Shown here: piece after piece, positions 22,766 through 30,458 of the stretch | Layout of the letters: each line of letters opens with the position of its first letter | How positions within the stretch are numbered: the stretch's first letter is position 1 | IMG/VR virus record: IMGVR_UViG_3300002933_000025 | Location: 1-38,429 of that record | DNA length: 38,429 nt | DNA from: a virus | Strand: one strand, 5' to 3' | Position numbers and translations under genes: made by a program | The notes under the pieces: generated by a model | What the model was told of the DNA's origin: nothing | Databases searched by the model: none | What the model saw: the letters and a program-made list of their open reading frames with translations, nothing else

Positions 22766-22968
22766 TACTCGGGAATCCTAATCCGCAAACCACGCCACTT
22801 AGTATGATCGGAAGTTTCCCACCCATTCTTTTCGGTCCATAATACACGATGTGGCCATGGCCAAGAAGGAGACATTACTTCATACTCACCCTCGTTAACC
22901 GGCTCTACATCTCCGGGAAACCAATCGGTTAATAGAGATTTTACATCTTCACTAGTAAAAGTGGCCAT
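22765..22968 (-). CDS. Hypothetical protein, 67 aa
   Basis: Begins MATFTSEDVKSLLTDWFPG with a Trp/Pro-rich middle (MSPSWPWPHRVLW) and a C-terminal WRGLRIRIPE. The Trp-Pro pattern recurs in phage hypotheticals. ATG overlaps the upstream stop as TAATG. Function unknown. Confidence 0.65.
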   Translation of the reverse strand: MATFTSEDVKSLLTDWFPGDVEPVNEGEYEVMSPSWPWPHRVLWTEKNGWETSDHTKWRGLRIRIPE

Positions 22969-23159
22969 TATTCGTCTTTTTCTAAATCCAATGCTTCATT
23001 AATTACTGCAATCAATTCTTCTCGAGTTGAGCACATAATCTTACAATTCTTCCACTCACTTTCTTTGTCGCGCCCACCTACTTCGATCATGTAACCATTG
23101 TCGTATCGGTTAATTGTAAATGATTCGTTTACTTTATCTAATTTGCTTAGTTGAGACAT
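22968..23159 (-). CDS. Hypothetical protein, 63 aa
   Basis: Start at ATG 23159 (MSQLSKLDKVNESFTINRYD), which follows the ribosome site AGAGGAAAT. In-frame starts further upstream (to 23249) run into the glycosyltransferase gene and are rejected. A small alpha/beta domain (YMIEVGGRDKESEWKN). Function unknown. Confidence 0.65.
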   Translation of the reverse strand: MSQLSKLDKVNESFTINRYDNGYMIEVGGRDKESEWKNCKIMCSTREELIAVINEALDLEKDE

Positions 23160-23187
23160 TTTATTTCCTCTTAATTTAGTTGCCATT

Positions 23188-24366
23188 TTAATATTTGCCT
23201 TCATGAGTGTGCTTGCGATAATCGGTATCCATACGCAACCAAGATTCACCTTGACCTTGTAAAATATCTAGTACACGATCAATACAACCGTCTGTCCAAT
23301 CGCTGATACGACCTTGTTGTGCGTGTGGACGTTGTAATAACGTGTTTAGTTTAGTCATTGCATCTTCTAATGACCAAGGAACGTATAACCGGCTTGCGTC
23401 ATTTGCAAAAGTTTCAGGGAAGCTACGATAAGCAGGATATAAAACATTCGATCCAAGCGTATCTGCTTCTGATACGGTGTTTGAAACCCAGTCTTGTAAA
23501 GCGCAATTAAACAATACACGAGTATCGTTAAGCAAATTATAGTAATCATTCTTTTCTAAATCCTCGTAGACTGTTAATAGTCCACGCTCTTGTAAATCTC
23601 TTGTACGGGCCATATAGCTATCGTTATTAGACTTTAACTTGCCGCCGTTAAACAAACAAAACTCTACCTTGGGCAAGTGGAAGTTATCGTTCCATGCTTC
23701 AATTAAGTCCATATAAAAGTCTGGTTGTTTCTCTTGATCCCACCGTGCAGCAAAACCTACACGCATAGCACGATCTTCAAATGGTTTTAAGTCGCCTTTA
23801 ACACGGTTGCGTACTTCTTCTTTACCAAATGCCAATCCTGAAATATTGTAGATAGGACTTTCCCACCCTGCAATCTTCATGTGCATTACCATTTCTTCAT
23901 TACTAGCTAATGTAATGTCGGCGAAGCTATCAACCATCTTTTCGTAAAGTCCCATCCATTTTTGCATACCCCACACATGGACAAAATCGTCTGGGTCAAT
24001 GGATTGAGCAAGGCAACGCACAGCAATCCTAGGACGATGAGCTTGTGGTATCTGATCCATAATGTAAGGGAGGCTTTCAATTCCCGAAGTAAACATATCT
24101 TCAAAGTAGATAATATCTTCATTGGTTACTTCTCCTTGTTTCATCATTTTGACCAATTTGGCCATTTGTGTCATTGAATAGTAAGTGCGTCCGTGTGCAT
24201 CTAATACTTGCCCGGTTACGATTGCTCGATCTGTGTCTAAAGTTTCACCTTCTACAATAACATAATCGATTCCACGACGCTTAAAAACAGCCTCATTCCA
24301 ATCTTGTAGTTGTAAAGTGTAGCGACCTTTGTATTTTTCCAGCCCAATATAAAATAGTTTACGCAT
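23188..24366 (-). CDS. GT-B glycosyltransferase (group 1-like)
   Basis: 392 aa. The C-terminal half has GFAARWDQEKQPDFYMDLIEAW, a typical start of the second Rossmann domain, and LFNCALQDWVSNTVSEADTLG, which corresponds to the acidic E-x7-E donor-binding region of GT4-type enzymes, here less canonical. It should transfer a sugar from a nucleotide donor; the acceptor could be phage DNA, a virion protein or host glycan. It opens a transcript behind a near-consensus promoter and an intrinsic terminator. Confidence 0.78.
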   Translation of the reverse strand: MRKLFYIGLEKYKGRYTLQLQDWNEAVFKRRGIDYVIVEGETLDTDRAIVTGQVLDAHGRTYYSMTQMAKLVKMMKQGEVTNEDIIYFEDMFTSGIESLPYIMDQIPQAHRPRIAVRCLAQSIDPDDFVHVWGMQKWMGLYEKMVDSFADITLASNEEMVMHMKIAGWESPIYNISGLAFGKEEVRNRVKGDLKPFEDRAMRVGFAARWDQEKQPDFYMDLIEAWNDNFHLPKVEFCLFNGGKLKSNNDSYMARTRDLQERGLLTVYEDLEKNDYYNLLNDTRVLFNCALQDWVSNTVSEADTLGSNVLYPAYRSFPETFANDASRLYVPWSLEDAMTKLNTLLQRPHAQQGRISDWTDGCIDRVLDILQGQGESWLRMDTDYRKHTHEGKY

Positions 24367-24386
24367 AATATCCTCTTTGTCTATAC

Positions 24387-24415
24387 AGTATAGAGAATAT
24401 TTAGGCTTATGTCAA
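24387..24415 (-). promoter_or_regulatory. Near-consensus sigma-70 promoter of the glycosyltransferase gene
   Basis: Minus strand TTGACA (24415-24410, perfect), 17 bases, TATACT (24392-24387). The terminator just upstream insulates it from the preceding gene group. Confidence 0.8.
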
Positions 24416-24426
24416 CTACTATCAAT

Positions 24427-24449
24427 AAAAAACCCACCGAAGCGGGTTT
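24427..24449 (-). terminator. Intrinsic terminator with TTCG tetraloop
   Basis: Minus strand stem AACCCGC/GTGGGTT (one G-T pair) around a TTCG loop, followed by a run of six T. A textbook rho-independent terminator ending the transcript that includes the 49-aa gene and those upstream of it. Confidence 0.9.
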
Positions 24450-24461
24450 GTTATGGGTGGA

Positions 24462-24611
24462 TTAGTTTCCTGTCCACCTTGCTATTAACCCGGTGTTGTT
24501 ATGTTGTCCGTAAATCTCAGCAGGACCTTTGAGTTCATTTTTCCCTTGTTTAACTGGAAAAAACCAAAATCCATTATCCGTAGAATGCCAAAATCTTTTA
24601 CTCTTTGACAT
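24462..24611 (-). CDS. Small hypothetical protein, 49 aa
   Basis: Begins MSKSKRFWHSTDNGFWFFP and ends TGLIARWTGN: basic, aromatic, no membrane segment. It accounts for the gap between 24450 and 24680 together with a short GGGCT/AGCCC hairpin and a repeated GTTTAAC (twice, 3 bases apart) just before the ATG. No good ribosome site is visible, which lowers confidence. Confidence 0.5.
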   Translation of the reverse strand: MSKSKRFWHSTDNGFWFFPVKQGKNELKGPAEIYGQHNNTGLIARWTGN

Positions 24612-24680
24612 TGTTAAACAACGTTAAACATAGTTAGGGCTCTAAGCCCATGTACCATAATTTACGCATTTTGTATAATT

Positions 24681-25199
24681 TCATTTCTCTGTATCTTGTA
24701 TACTATTCATTATAGCATTAACATCTGTGGAACTCAAACTAATCTTGCCCGATATTGCACCTGGATTATGTATGCTTATGGTAGCAGGATTTGTACCTGA
24801 GGTAGTGTATGGCATGTTTGGATCAATACCCCACCATGTACCTGGTGCTCCTGTAGTTGGGTTAGTATACGGAGGTGTATAAGGACTGCCTGCACCTGGA
24901 TTCCACGGACTCGGCGAACCTGCACCTCCCAGAGGTTGCCGACGCATATTGTTTAATTCGTTTTCCATAGTATTAATACGACGATGCAGGTTATTCAAAT
25001 CGTCTTGAAGTTGACGAAACGGACCTGTATTCTTGTTCATAATACCATCATTACTCTCTGGTGCAGTAAGAGCAACAATCATTAACAGTTGGCGTAGCGC
25101 ATTAACAACACGTTCGTCTTTACTGGTTAATGCTTCGTCGAACAAGTCCATAATTCGTTCTAAGTCAAAGTCTGCTTGGTTTTTTTCTCTGCTGGACAT
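24681..25199 (-). CDS. Coiled-coil, Pro/Gly-rich hypothetical protein, 172 aa
   Basis: Residues ~1-50 are helical and charged, ~60-90 a coiled coil (LQDDLNNLHRRINTMENEL), ~93-135 a Pro/Gly/Thr/Tyr-rich linker (PYTPPYTNPTTGAPG) and the end a Ser-rich segment. The build suggests a scaffold or adaptor. No family is recognised. 2 bases after the MazG-like gene. Confidence 0.62.
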   Translation of the reverse strand: MSSREKNQADFDLERIMDLFDEALTSKDERVVNALRQLLMIVALTAPESNDGIMNKNTGPFRQLQDDLNNLHRRINTMENELNNMRRQPLGGAGSPSPWNPGAGSPYTPPYTNPTTGAPGTWWGIDPNMPYTTSGTNPATISIHNPGAISGKISLSSTDVNAIMNSIQDTEK

Positions 25200-25201
25200 A
25201 A

Positions 25202-25579
25202 TTATTCCTTAACAAATGGTCCTAACACTGGTGCAGTCCAGCCTACCGGTTTAAGTACTTTGCCATCTTCGCGCTTACGCACCTTGCCTGTTTCGTGATC
25301 GATCTTGGCAAAGTTAGTACGCATGACTTCTTTCCACGCACCTTCAGCATCAAACCCTGCGCTATGAATAGCACCAATAGTAACAACTAGAATATCGATA
25401 AGCGCATCTAACTGTTCTACTGGATCGCACTCATCAACTGCTACCTGTAGTTCAGCCACTTCTTCTTTGATTAAGTTTAGATATAGGTCGTACTGATCTT
25501 CATTAATTTCATTGTTTACTCTGCCTACAGTTTGATCGCAAGCCTTCATAAATTTTTCTTGATCGCGGAATGGGTTCAT
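25202..25579 (-). CDS. MazG-like all-alpha NTP pyrophosphohydrolase
   Basis: 125 aa. Start at 25579 (MNPFRDQEKFMKACDQTV) after the site AAGGATTAAA; an earlier ATG adds a hydrophobic stretch that is probably not translated. The metal-binding pattern is LIKEEVAELQVAV (EExxE) and LDALIDILVVTIG (ExxD-like, with D), as in MazG/dUTPase-type enzymes. It likely cleaves nucleoside triphosphates to monophosphates, shaping the nucleotide pool or ppGpp-like signals. Confidence 0.8.
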   Translation of the reverse strand: MNPFRDQEKFMKACDQTVGRVNNEINEDQYDLYLNLIKEEVAELQVAVDECDPVEQLDALIDILVVTIGAIHSAGFDAEGAWKEVMRTNFAKIDHETGKVRKREDGKVLKPVGWTAPVLGPFVKE

Positions 25580-25628
25580 TTTAATCCTTAATAATGTTAA
25601 ACAAACTATGAAACGGAATACAGTAAAC

Positions 25629-25714
25629 AGAAAATCTAATAGCATCACTTAAGGTGCTAAAAGATTTTCTTGTGCGGGTACCGCAAGTCATGTAGTAGCT
25701 AACTGTGTAGTTAG
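25629..25714 (-). ncRNA. Three adjacent stem-loops in a 131-base gap (structured RNA candidate)
   Basis: In minus-strand order: stem CTAACT/AGTTAG with loop of 4 (25714-25699), containing the stop of the gene before; stem CTTGCGG/CCGC-CAAG with one bulge and a 3-base loop (25687-25669); and a long arm AGAAAATCT/AGATTTTCT (25670-25629) enclosing a second stem TAGCA/TGCTA. No T-run follows, and no T-arm or acceptor stem makes it a tRNA. It may be a processing or stabilising element or a regulator of the MazG-like gene. Confidence 0.45.
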
Positions 25715-25977
25715 TCTCTGTCACGTGGCTTCCAGTTAGTATCGCGTGGTTTGAAGTTAGTACGATCACGCTTAGGAGTACGCCATTGATCCCAAGGTTC
25801 ACGTCCACGAACCATTTTAAGATACTCACCATATGGAGTACGTTCATTGTACAGATTTTTTTCATCGTACGGGTAACCAAAATCTCTGCAGAATTGCTCG
25901 TAACGCTCCAAATCTTCAAAGATTGTTTTTACTTCGGGTTTAAGACGAAGGTACTTAGTTAGCCATTCTTGGGCCAT
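25711..25977 (-). CDS. Hypothetical phage protein, 88 aa
   Basis: Begins MAQEWLTKYLRLKPEVKTIF after AAGGAG, a familiar opening of T4-like phage hypotheticals. The last ~25 residues are basic with repeated R-D-[TR]-N-[FW]-K-P-R-D units, perhaps binding nucleic acid. Its stop codon lies in the first hairpin of the structured gap. Function unknown. Confidence 0.7.
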   Translation of the reverse strand: MAQEWLTKYLRLKPEVKTIFEDLERYEQFCRDFGYPYDEKNLYNERTPYGEYLKMVRGREPWDQWRTPKRDRTNFKPRDTNWKPRDRD

Positions 25978-25988
25978 GATAAAACTCC

Positions 25989-26459
25989 TTAGATTACAAT
26001 TGATTGGGTTGGACGGGTAAGGTTATAAGAAATTGTGCATCCGTTTTCACCGTCCTCGGATACATCAATTGTTACTGCACGGTTTGGATACTGTGCAGAA
26101 ATTTGGGTATATAAGTCATCTGCTAACATTTCGCAAGACTTAAAGTTTAATTCTAAAACGGAACCTTGACTATTGTTATTGGAGGTATTCCAGTTATACA
26201 AGGACTCGAGCCAACGTTTAAATTGGATGAACTCGATGTCGCGATCGTTGTGGAACACATCGATCCACACCCTGAAGTGAAACATATGGCGATGAGGATT
26301 AGCCAAAAACGATACATCATATTCCCCTGCGGTATTTAATTTAGGATCTGTTGCGGCAGCAGGATAGCAATGAATACCTTCCTTTTGAAACGTAACCCAA
26401 ATTTGTCTTTGGGCAGAATTCATAATGCGATCTGTTACTTGTCTTTGTTCTTGATTCAT
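25989..26459 (-). CDS. Second T-fold (QueD-like) protein, 156 aa
   Basis: Not canonical QueD, but the order of motifs fits the T-fold of QueD/PTPS: a His cluster HRHMFHFRVWIDV (56-68), NDRDIEFIQFKRWL (71-84, like the vDF-LK helix), SCEMLADDL (108-116, like the PT-EN-A motif) and VTIDVSEDGENG (129-140, like V-V-ET). It overlaps the next gene by ATGA and sits in the transcript with dpdA. It could act on a late 7-deazaguanine intermediate; DpdL, a predicted 7-carboxy-7-deazaguanine decarboxylase in phages, is one candidate identity. Family call moderate, reaction unproven. Confidence 0.6.
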   Translation of the reverse strand: MNQEQRQVTDRIMNSAQRQIWVTFQKEGIHCYPAAATDPKLNTAGEYDVSFLANPHRHMFHFRVWIDVFHNDRDIEFIQFKRWLESLYNWNTSNNNSQGSVLELNFKSCEMLADDLYTQISAQYPNRAVTIDVSEDGENGCTISYNLTRPTQSIVI

Positions 26460-26971
26460 TTAATTACTTCGTCTTTAGTGTACTTCGACCAATCCGTAAA
26501 CTTACTACGGTCCTTTAAATCATGTAAGCTGTGACACCAAACACCTGGGTTAGTAGCCGCAAAGTCTTTGTCGTCGAGCTTAATTGTAGCATTATATCCT
26601 AGCATTTGTAAATACGGCAATTTCACCGAAATCATTGGGATGAAGTTGTTATACTCACATAACGGCCCTTCTACTAATCCTTCTGAACACTTAACATCGA
26701 TATCCAATGTACATAGTAATCCTAATCGTAATGCAACAAGGATCATATTTTCCCAAGATTTCCAAACTGCGGAATCATTGATCGCTGGATTAGGGAAACT
26801 TTGGTTTGCACCAAAGTAAACATGTCGGCACTCATTTTTATGAGCCATAAGTAAGATGGTTTCGGTATCCTGTACGCCTACAACAAATAGAGTACGCATA
26901 CCAAATGCCGGTGTATGCTCTACTTCTGTGCCTATAAAGAAATTAACTTCTTCGTGTCCTGCTCTAATCAT
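26456..26971 (-). CDS. Hypothetical protein, 171 aa, in the dpdA gene group
   Basis: Alternating strands and helices (FFIGTEVEHT, RTLFVVGVQ, HVYFGANQSF, CTLDIDV, FIPMISVKLPY, NATIKLDDKDF) suggest an alpha/beta barrel-like fold. It has conserved-looking Cys and His residues, e.g. NPGVWCHSLHDL near residue ~145, but no radical SAM CxxxCxxC. It is coupled to the T-fold gene downstream and overlaps the DUF465 gene upstream. I recall relatives in phages near 7-deazaguanine genes but no assigned function. Confidence 0.65.
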   Translation of the reverse strand: MIRAGHEEVNFFIGTEVEHTPAFGMRTLFVVGVQDTETILLMAHKNECRHVYFGANQSFPNPAINDSAVWKSWENMILVALRLGLLCTLDIDVKCSEGLVEGPLCEYNNFIPMISVKLPYLQMLGYNATIKLDDKDFAATNPGVWCHSLHDLKDRSKFTDWSKYTKDEVIK

Positions 26972-27164
26972 GATTTGCTTTGCTTTCCCTGAATGCTAGT
27001 TCTTCTTTAAGTTTAACAATATCGTCTTTGATATGCAACCTTTGTTTCTTCAATTTGTTTAATAGTTCATCTTGGAATGCTCCAGACTTTTCCAAACCAT
27101 CAATCTTCTTGTCTAACGTTGCATGTTCTTTTTCTAAATGGATAATACGTTTTGGGATTGTCAT
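26964..27164 (-). CDS. DUF465/YdcH-like small coiled-coil protein, 66 aa
   Basis: Single long charged helix, HLEKEHATLDKKIDGLEK ... LNKLKKQRLHIKDDI, matching the YdcH/DUF465 family pattern (bacterial proteins of unknown role). Good ribosome site AAGGAAAT before the ATG. Overlaps the next gene by 8 bases. Confidence 0.82.
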   Translation of the reverse strand: MTIPKRIIHLEKEHATLDKKIDGLEKSGAFQDELLNKLKKQRLHIKDDIVKLKEELAFRESKANHD

Positions 27165-27165
27165 G

Positions 27166-27474
27166 TTATTTCCTTGTAATTGTTATATTAGACACACGTT
27201 CGTCTGACCTATGATATATTACTGTTGATGCTTGTGCAACTCCTGGGAGTGCCATACCACCTATAAGTAACCAACACCACCATGGCATATCCCATATACT
27301 ATCAAAAAATATACCAAAGGTCATACACCACATAAAATATACCAGTACAAACATAAGAGACATAATGCAATAGGTAAATGCCGCAAAGCATAGCCCCATT
27401 TCGCGTAATACAAAAGTACAGGCAATTAAACCTACCCACCACCACCAAGCAATATGATTAAAGATCCAATCCAT
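27166..27474 (-). CDS. Multi-span membrane protein, 102 aa
   Basis: Three to four hydrophobic, Trp/Met/Phe-rich segments (from WWWWVGLIACTFVL onward) and a short polar C-terminus. Its ATG overlaps the dpdA stop as TAATG, so it is translated after dpdA. Function unknown. Confidence 0.7.
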   Translation of the reverse strand: MDWIFNHIAWWWWVGLIACTFVLREMGLCFAAFTYCIMSLMFVLVYFMWCMTFGIFFDSIWDMPWWCWLLIGGMALPGVAQASTVIYHRSDERVSNITITRK

Positions 27475-29084
27475 TATTCGTTCTCTAAGTTATCTAATGC
27501 TGTTTCATCTAATCCAGAATCGTCAATATGATGTTCTTCCTCTTGCTCAACTTCAAACAATGCATTAAACATAGTCTGGCTGTTTAATGCTTTTTTACCT
27601 TTAAAGCCACGTGTACCTACAATTTCCATCCAGTAGTTACTGTACGTTTCAATAATAGCTTCTGCGGTTGCACGATCCGGGGCAGAAAAGATTGCTTCTA
27701 CAATATCTTCAAAGTATTCGCCGCCTGGGCCAGTACACCGCATCATGGCAGGATGTTCTCCTGCATCAAATCTACGGTTAGCTTCTTGTACCGCAGTTAA
27801 ATGTAAGTAAACATTATGTCCCATTAACAATGCATAGCTAAATGAATCCCAAGATGTTTTGCCCCATTTACCATTCTTGTTTACATCTGGCAATACATCA
27901 TACATTTCTGGATCTTTAAAGTTTTCTTCTGTAAGTGTAACACCTGCTTTAGGTACACCCGGTTTATAGATACAGATATCTTTTACTGTTAGCATGTCGC
28001 TAATAGGACTGTCTTGCCAACGTGGGTAAATACCATCTGCTACTACAGCATCTGACCACTTGCGTGTATCTGCTGCAAACTTTTTATCATCGCAACTTGG
28101 CGCCATTCTGTACGACCACTTACTGTTGTTTTCAAATACATTTTCAAAATATACTTGTCCATTAGCAGTCGCTAGGAATGGGCTGGCACAGTCGAAACTA
28201 ATTGTAAACGCAGGATTCACGTGTTTTCGAATAGCTCTTTGAATAACAGTTAATAGTACCGCCCATTCTAGCTTGCTTGTACCCAAGAAGTGCATCCAGT
28301 CATGTACGCCTTCTTGTAGTAAATTATCGTATCGTAATGCTACTAGTCTGCGAAGTACTAAATGTACATCACACATATTCTGACCGCCCATAGACCAACC
28401 ATTAAAGTGAGTATCTGGATATTTAACAGGATCGCAATAATCCTTCATAATCTCGTACCACTCGTCTGCATCCTTATGGTTCGCGCCTTGTAGAACATTT
28501 AAGAACTTAGCGCCTCCATTGGCAACACCCTTGCGATGTTTCATGAAATAATCGTTATTGAACTTAGTAGCTTCTACTGCTTCTGTAAGCGTTTTAATGC
28601 CACACTTGTCACTAGCGTTCTTATCATGAATGACCCAAGTTGGAATATCAAGGATCATGCCATAATCAGCAATACCGTCAAGCCAAGCCAAAACTTGTTC
28701 ACGTTTTTTCTGGGCTTTCGGGCATCCTGAATGGGCCTTCCAATCGCCTTCCCATAACCCTTTAGCAATCTGGAATCCACCGGAGTCGCCTAAGATTAGT
28801 GTGTTGGGATCTCGATTGCGTACCATATCCTCTGACCAATCCTGCTTATTAAGGTCGAGGTTTGCGTGGCCACCGGAGTAAAGCGACCACTTATAAGGAA
28901 ACAATGCTTTCTGACTATCAAGCCAGTTAAGTTGTTCCATATCTGTTAACCCCTGCGGAAAACGTGCAGGATCTACATATTCTTCATTACGTTGCTTACC
29001 AATAAAGGTAGCATAGAAACCACTGATAGCTGGTAAGAACACAGCATAGTCTAGTTGTTTTGCGGTTAGGTTATCTTGTTCCAT
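27474..29084 (-). CDS. dpdA: DNA 7-deazaguanine transglycosylase DpdA (TGT-like)
   Basis: 536-aa TIM-barrel enzyme of the tRNA-guanine transglycosylase superfamily. Motifs: LILGDSGGFQ (96-105, Asp100 matching the catalytic/substrate Asp of TGT), FLNVLQG (194-200), GWSMGG (229-234), HFLGTS (265-270) and ISFDCASP (295-302, Asp298 matching the nucleophile). It lacks an obvious Cys-rich zinc site and is longer than bacterial TGT (~375), as in phage DpdA. Phage DpdA swaps guanine in DNA for a 7-deazaguanine, protecting against restriction. Pathway partners folE, queD and queE are all in this window. Confidence 0.88.
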   Translation of the reverse strand: MEQDNLTAKQLDYAVFLPAISGFYATFIGKQRNEEYVDPARFPQGLTDMEQLNWLDSQKALFPYKWSLYSGGHANLDLNKQDWSEDMVRNRDPNTLILGDSGGFQIAKGLWEGDWKAHSGCPKAQKKREQVLAWLDGIADYGMILDIPTWVIHDKNASDKCGIKTLTEAVEATKFNNDYFMKHRKGVANGGAKFLNVLQGANHKDADEWYEIMKDYCDPVKYPDTHFNGWSMGGQNMCDVHLVLRRLVALRYDNLLQEGVHDWMHFLGTSKLEWAVLLTVIQRAIRKHVNPAFTISFDCASPFLATANGQVYFENVFENNSKWSYRMAPSCDDKKFAADTRKWSDAVVADGIYPRWQDSPISDMLTVKDICIYKPGVPKAGVTLTEENFKDPEMYDVLPDVNKNGKWGKTSWDSFSYALLMGHNVYLHLTAVQEANRRFDAGEHPAMMRCTGPGGEYFEDIVEAIFSAPDRATAEAIIETYSNYWMEIVGTRGFKGKKALNSQTMFNALFEVEQEEEHHIDDSGLDETALDNLENE

Positions 29085-29697
29085 AGAACTTTGTTTGCTC
29101 GATTAATTTAAGGTCTTGCCTGAAGTAGTCTTGTACTTTATTAAGGTATTTAGAATCGTTTAGAGTATTGATAAAAATTTCTTTGTAGTTACGTCTAATA
29201 GGACTATCGTCGCTTACATGTTGCTTTTCATAATTGTGATATCTATTAGGCATTCCGTGTTCTGTTAAAAAGTTGCTAAAGTTTTGACGATAGTTCTCAT
29301 CAAACCAAAAGAATATACAACGATTTAAATCTAGGCCTTCTAAGAAGTATACTTGTTTCTCGGTGTGGTCGTCAAATGCAATCTTGTCAAATATTAACTC
29401 TAACATCTGTTTAGAGAAAGCATCCATTGGCCAATCTCTATGATATAGATACAAGTACTCGGCCATACCACTTGCCCAACGCTCAACGGGATCACGCAAA
29501 ACAACCATTGCAGTTTTATGATATAAGTTATCTGCGTGATAATTGTAATTTTCCCAGCCCCAATCTTGTAAATTGGGCTTAGTCCACGATGTAGCGTTCT
29601 TAGGAATATTTACATACATTAGGTCTGTGTCCGACTTTGACCAACATTCGCCAAACACATGACCGCGAGGTTCGTAGTAGTTTACAAACCCATCCAT
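29071..29697 (-). CDS. Sulfotransferase-like protein, 208 aa
   Basis: Two PAPS-binding signatures fit: YVNIPKNATSW (28-38, 5'-phosphosulfate loop) and VVLRDPVERWASG (65-77, 3'-phosphate motif). The rest is helical and Tyr-rich. It would transfer sulfate, usually to a sugar or hydroxyl group; the acceptor is unknown. It overlaps dpdA by 14 bases, so they are made together. A role in tail/capsid glycan or base modification are both guesses. Confidence 0.78.
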   Translation of the reverse strand: MDGFVNYYEPRGHVFGECWSKSDTDLMYVNIPKNATSWTKPNLQDWGWENYNYHADNLYHKTAMVVLRDPVERWASGMAEYLYLYHRDWPMDAFSKQMLELIFDKIAFDDHTEKQVYFLEGLDLNRCIFFWFDENYRQNFSNFLTEHGMPNRYHNYEKQHVSDDSPIRRNYKEIFINTLNDSKYLNKVQDYFRQDLKLIEQTKFYGTR

Positions 29698-29699
29698 TG

Positions 29700-30434
29700 T
29701 TACTTAGTTTGTGCTGGTAACATGTAGTGGTAAACAGCAAGTCCGGAATCTACAGTAATTTCGGCAACACCTTCATCACTAATCTTAAATGTTTTGTCTC
29801 CTGGCAAACTTAGAATACTATTTACAACACTAACTGGCCAGTTTAACTGTTTAGACAATGTGCCGGATGTTGTTGCAAACGTAAAGCTACCGGCATGGCT
29901 TGCTTGATCACCAAAGAAGAACTTTAGTTCGCCATTTTCTGTCTTACTAGAGAATGTAGTGGCATCAGAGTGTGCTTGTGCTTGAAATTTTAGTTTCTGA
30001 ATTGATTGTACTGTTGGGCTAACTTCTACTCCCCATTTAACTTGCTTCATCTTAACATTCTTTAATTGATCGTTAATAACAGCAGTACTCATAAAGCGAT
30101 AGTTATTTTTAAAGTCGCCTGAATCATTTTCAAAGTTTACACCACTTGGTACATCATTGCCTTCTGCATCTTTTTGTTTAGTTACACTAATCTTAGAGTT
30201 ATCTCTATATACTGGAAGATTAAGGATTGTATTTAAACGATCTAAGTTAGGCATACCGAATACGCCAACAAAGTCCGGAAGTGGGTTTTTAAATTCTGCA
30301 TTTAGTACAACTGTTTTAGTTGCTTGATCAAACGCATTTACTGTGGTATTGGATTCAGTACCAGTAATTTTAATCATATCGATTACGCCAAGTGCATAAG
30401 TGTGTTGTACGATATCTTTTAAGTAGTCAAACAT
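29700..30434 (-). CDS. 45: Sliding clamp (T4 gp45-like)
   Basis: 244 aa, close to T4 gp45 (228). The clamp is a beta-rich ring around DNA that holds the polymerase and, in T4, helps late transcription. Position next to DNA polymerase, length, and beta-strand pattern (DMIKITGTESNTTVNAF, FVGVFGMPNLDRLNTIL) fit; sequence identity to gp45 is low, which is normal. It has its own promoter and a site GGAGAAT. Confidence 0.82.
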   Translation of the reverse strand: MFDYLKDIVQHTYALGVIDMIKITGTESNTTVNAFDQATKTVVLNAEFKNPLPDFVGVFGMPNLDRLNTILNLPVYRDNSKISVTKQKDAEGNDVPSGVNFENDSGDFKNNYRFMSTAVINDQLKNVKMKQVKWGVEVSPTVQSIQKLKFQAQAHSDATTFSSKTENGELKFFFGDQASHAGSFTFATTSGTLSKQLNWPVSVVNSILSLPGDKTFKISDEGVAEITVDSGLAVYHYMLPAQTK

Positions 30435-30458
30435 TTTGTATTCTCCATTAGTGTGTTA

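Noticed and set aside
22434-22781. 115-aa + strand open frame with Cys/Leu-rich sequence
   Set aside because: It lies across the CDGSH, membrane peptide and neighbouring genes on the other strand, all of which have start/stop coupling. Its composition is that of an antisense shadow.
22667-22847. Longer start (22847) for the CDGSH protein
   Set aside because: It would run through the 33-aa membrane peptide and the 67-aa gene in another frame, while the ATG at 22667 has the ATGA overlap and begins directly before the Fe-S motif.
24612-24680. GTTTAAC direct repeats and GGGCT/AGCCC hairpin as an operator or terminator
   Set aside because: Only two short repeats and a 5-bp stem without T-run; too little to call a regulatory site.
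25629-25714. tRNA gene
   Set aside because: Three hairpins suggested a cloverleaf, but there is no acceptor stem closing them and no T-loop TTCRA sequence.
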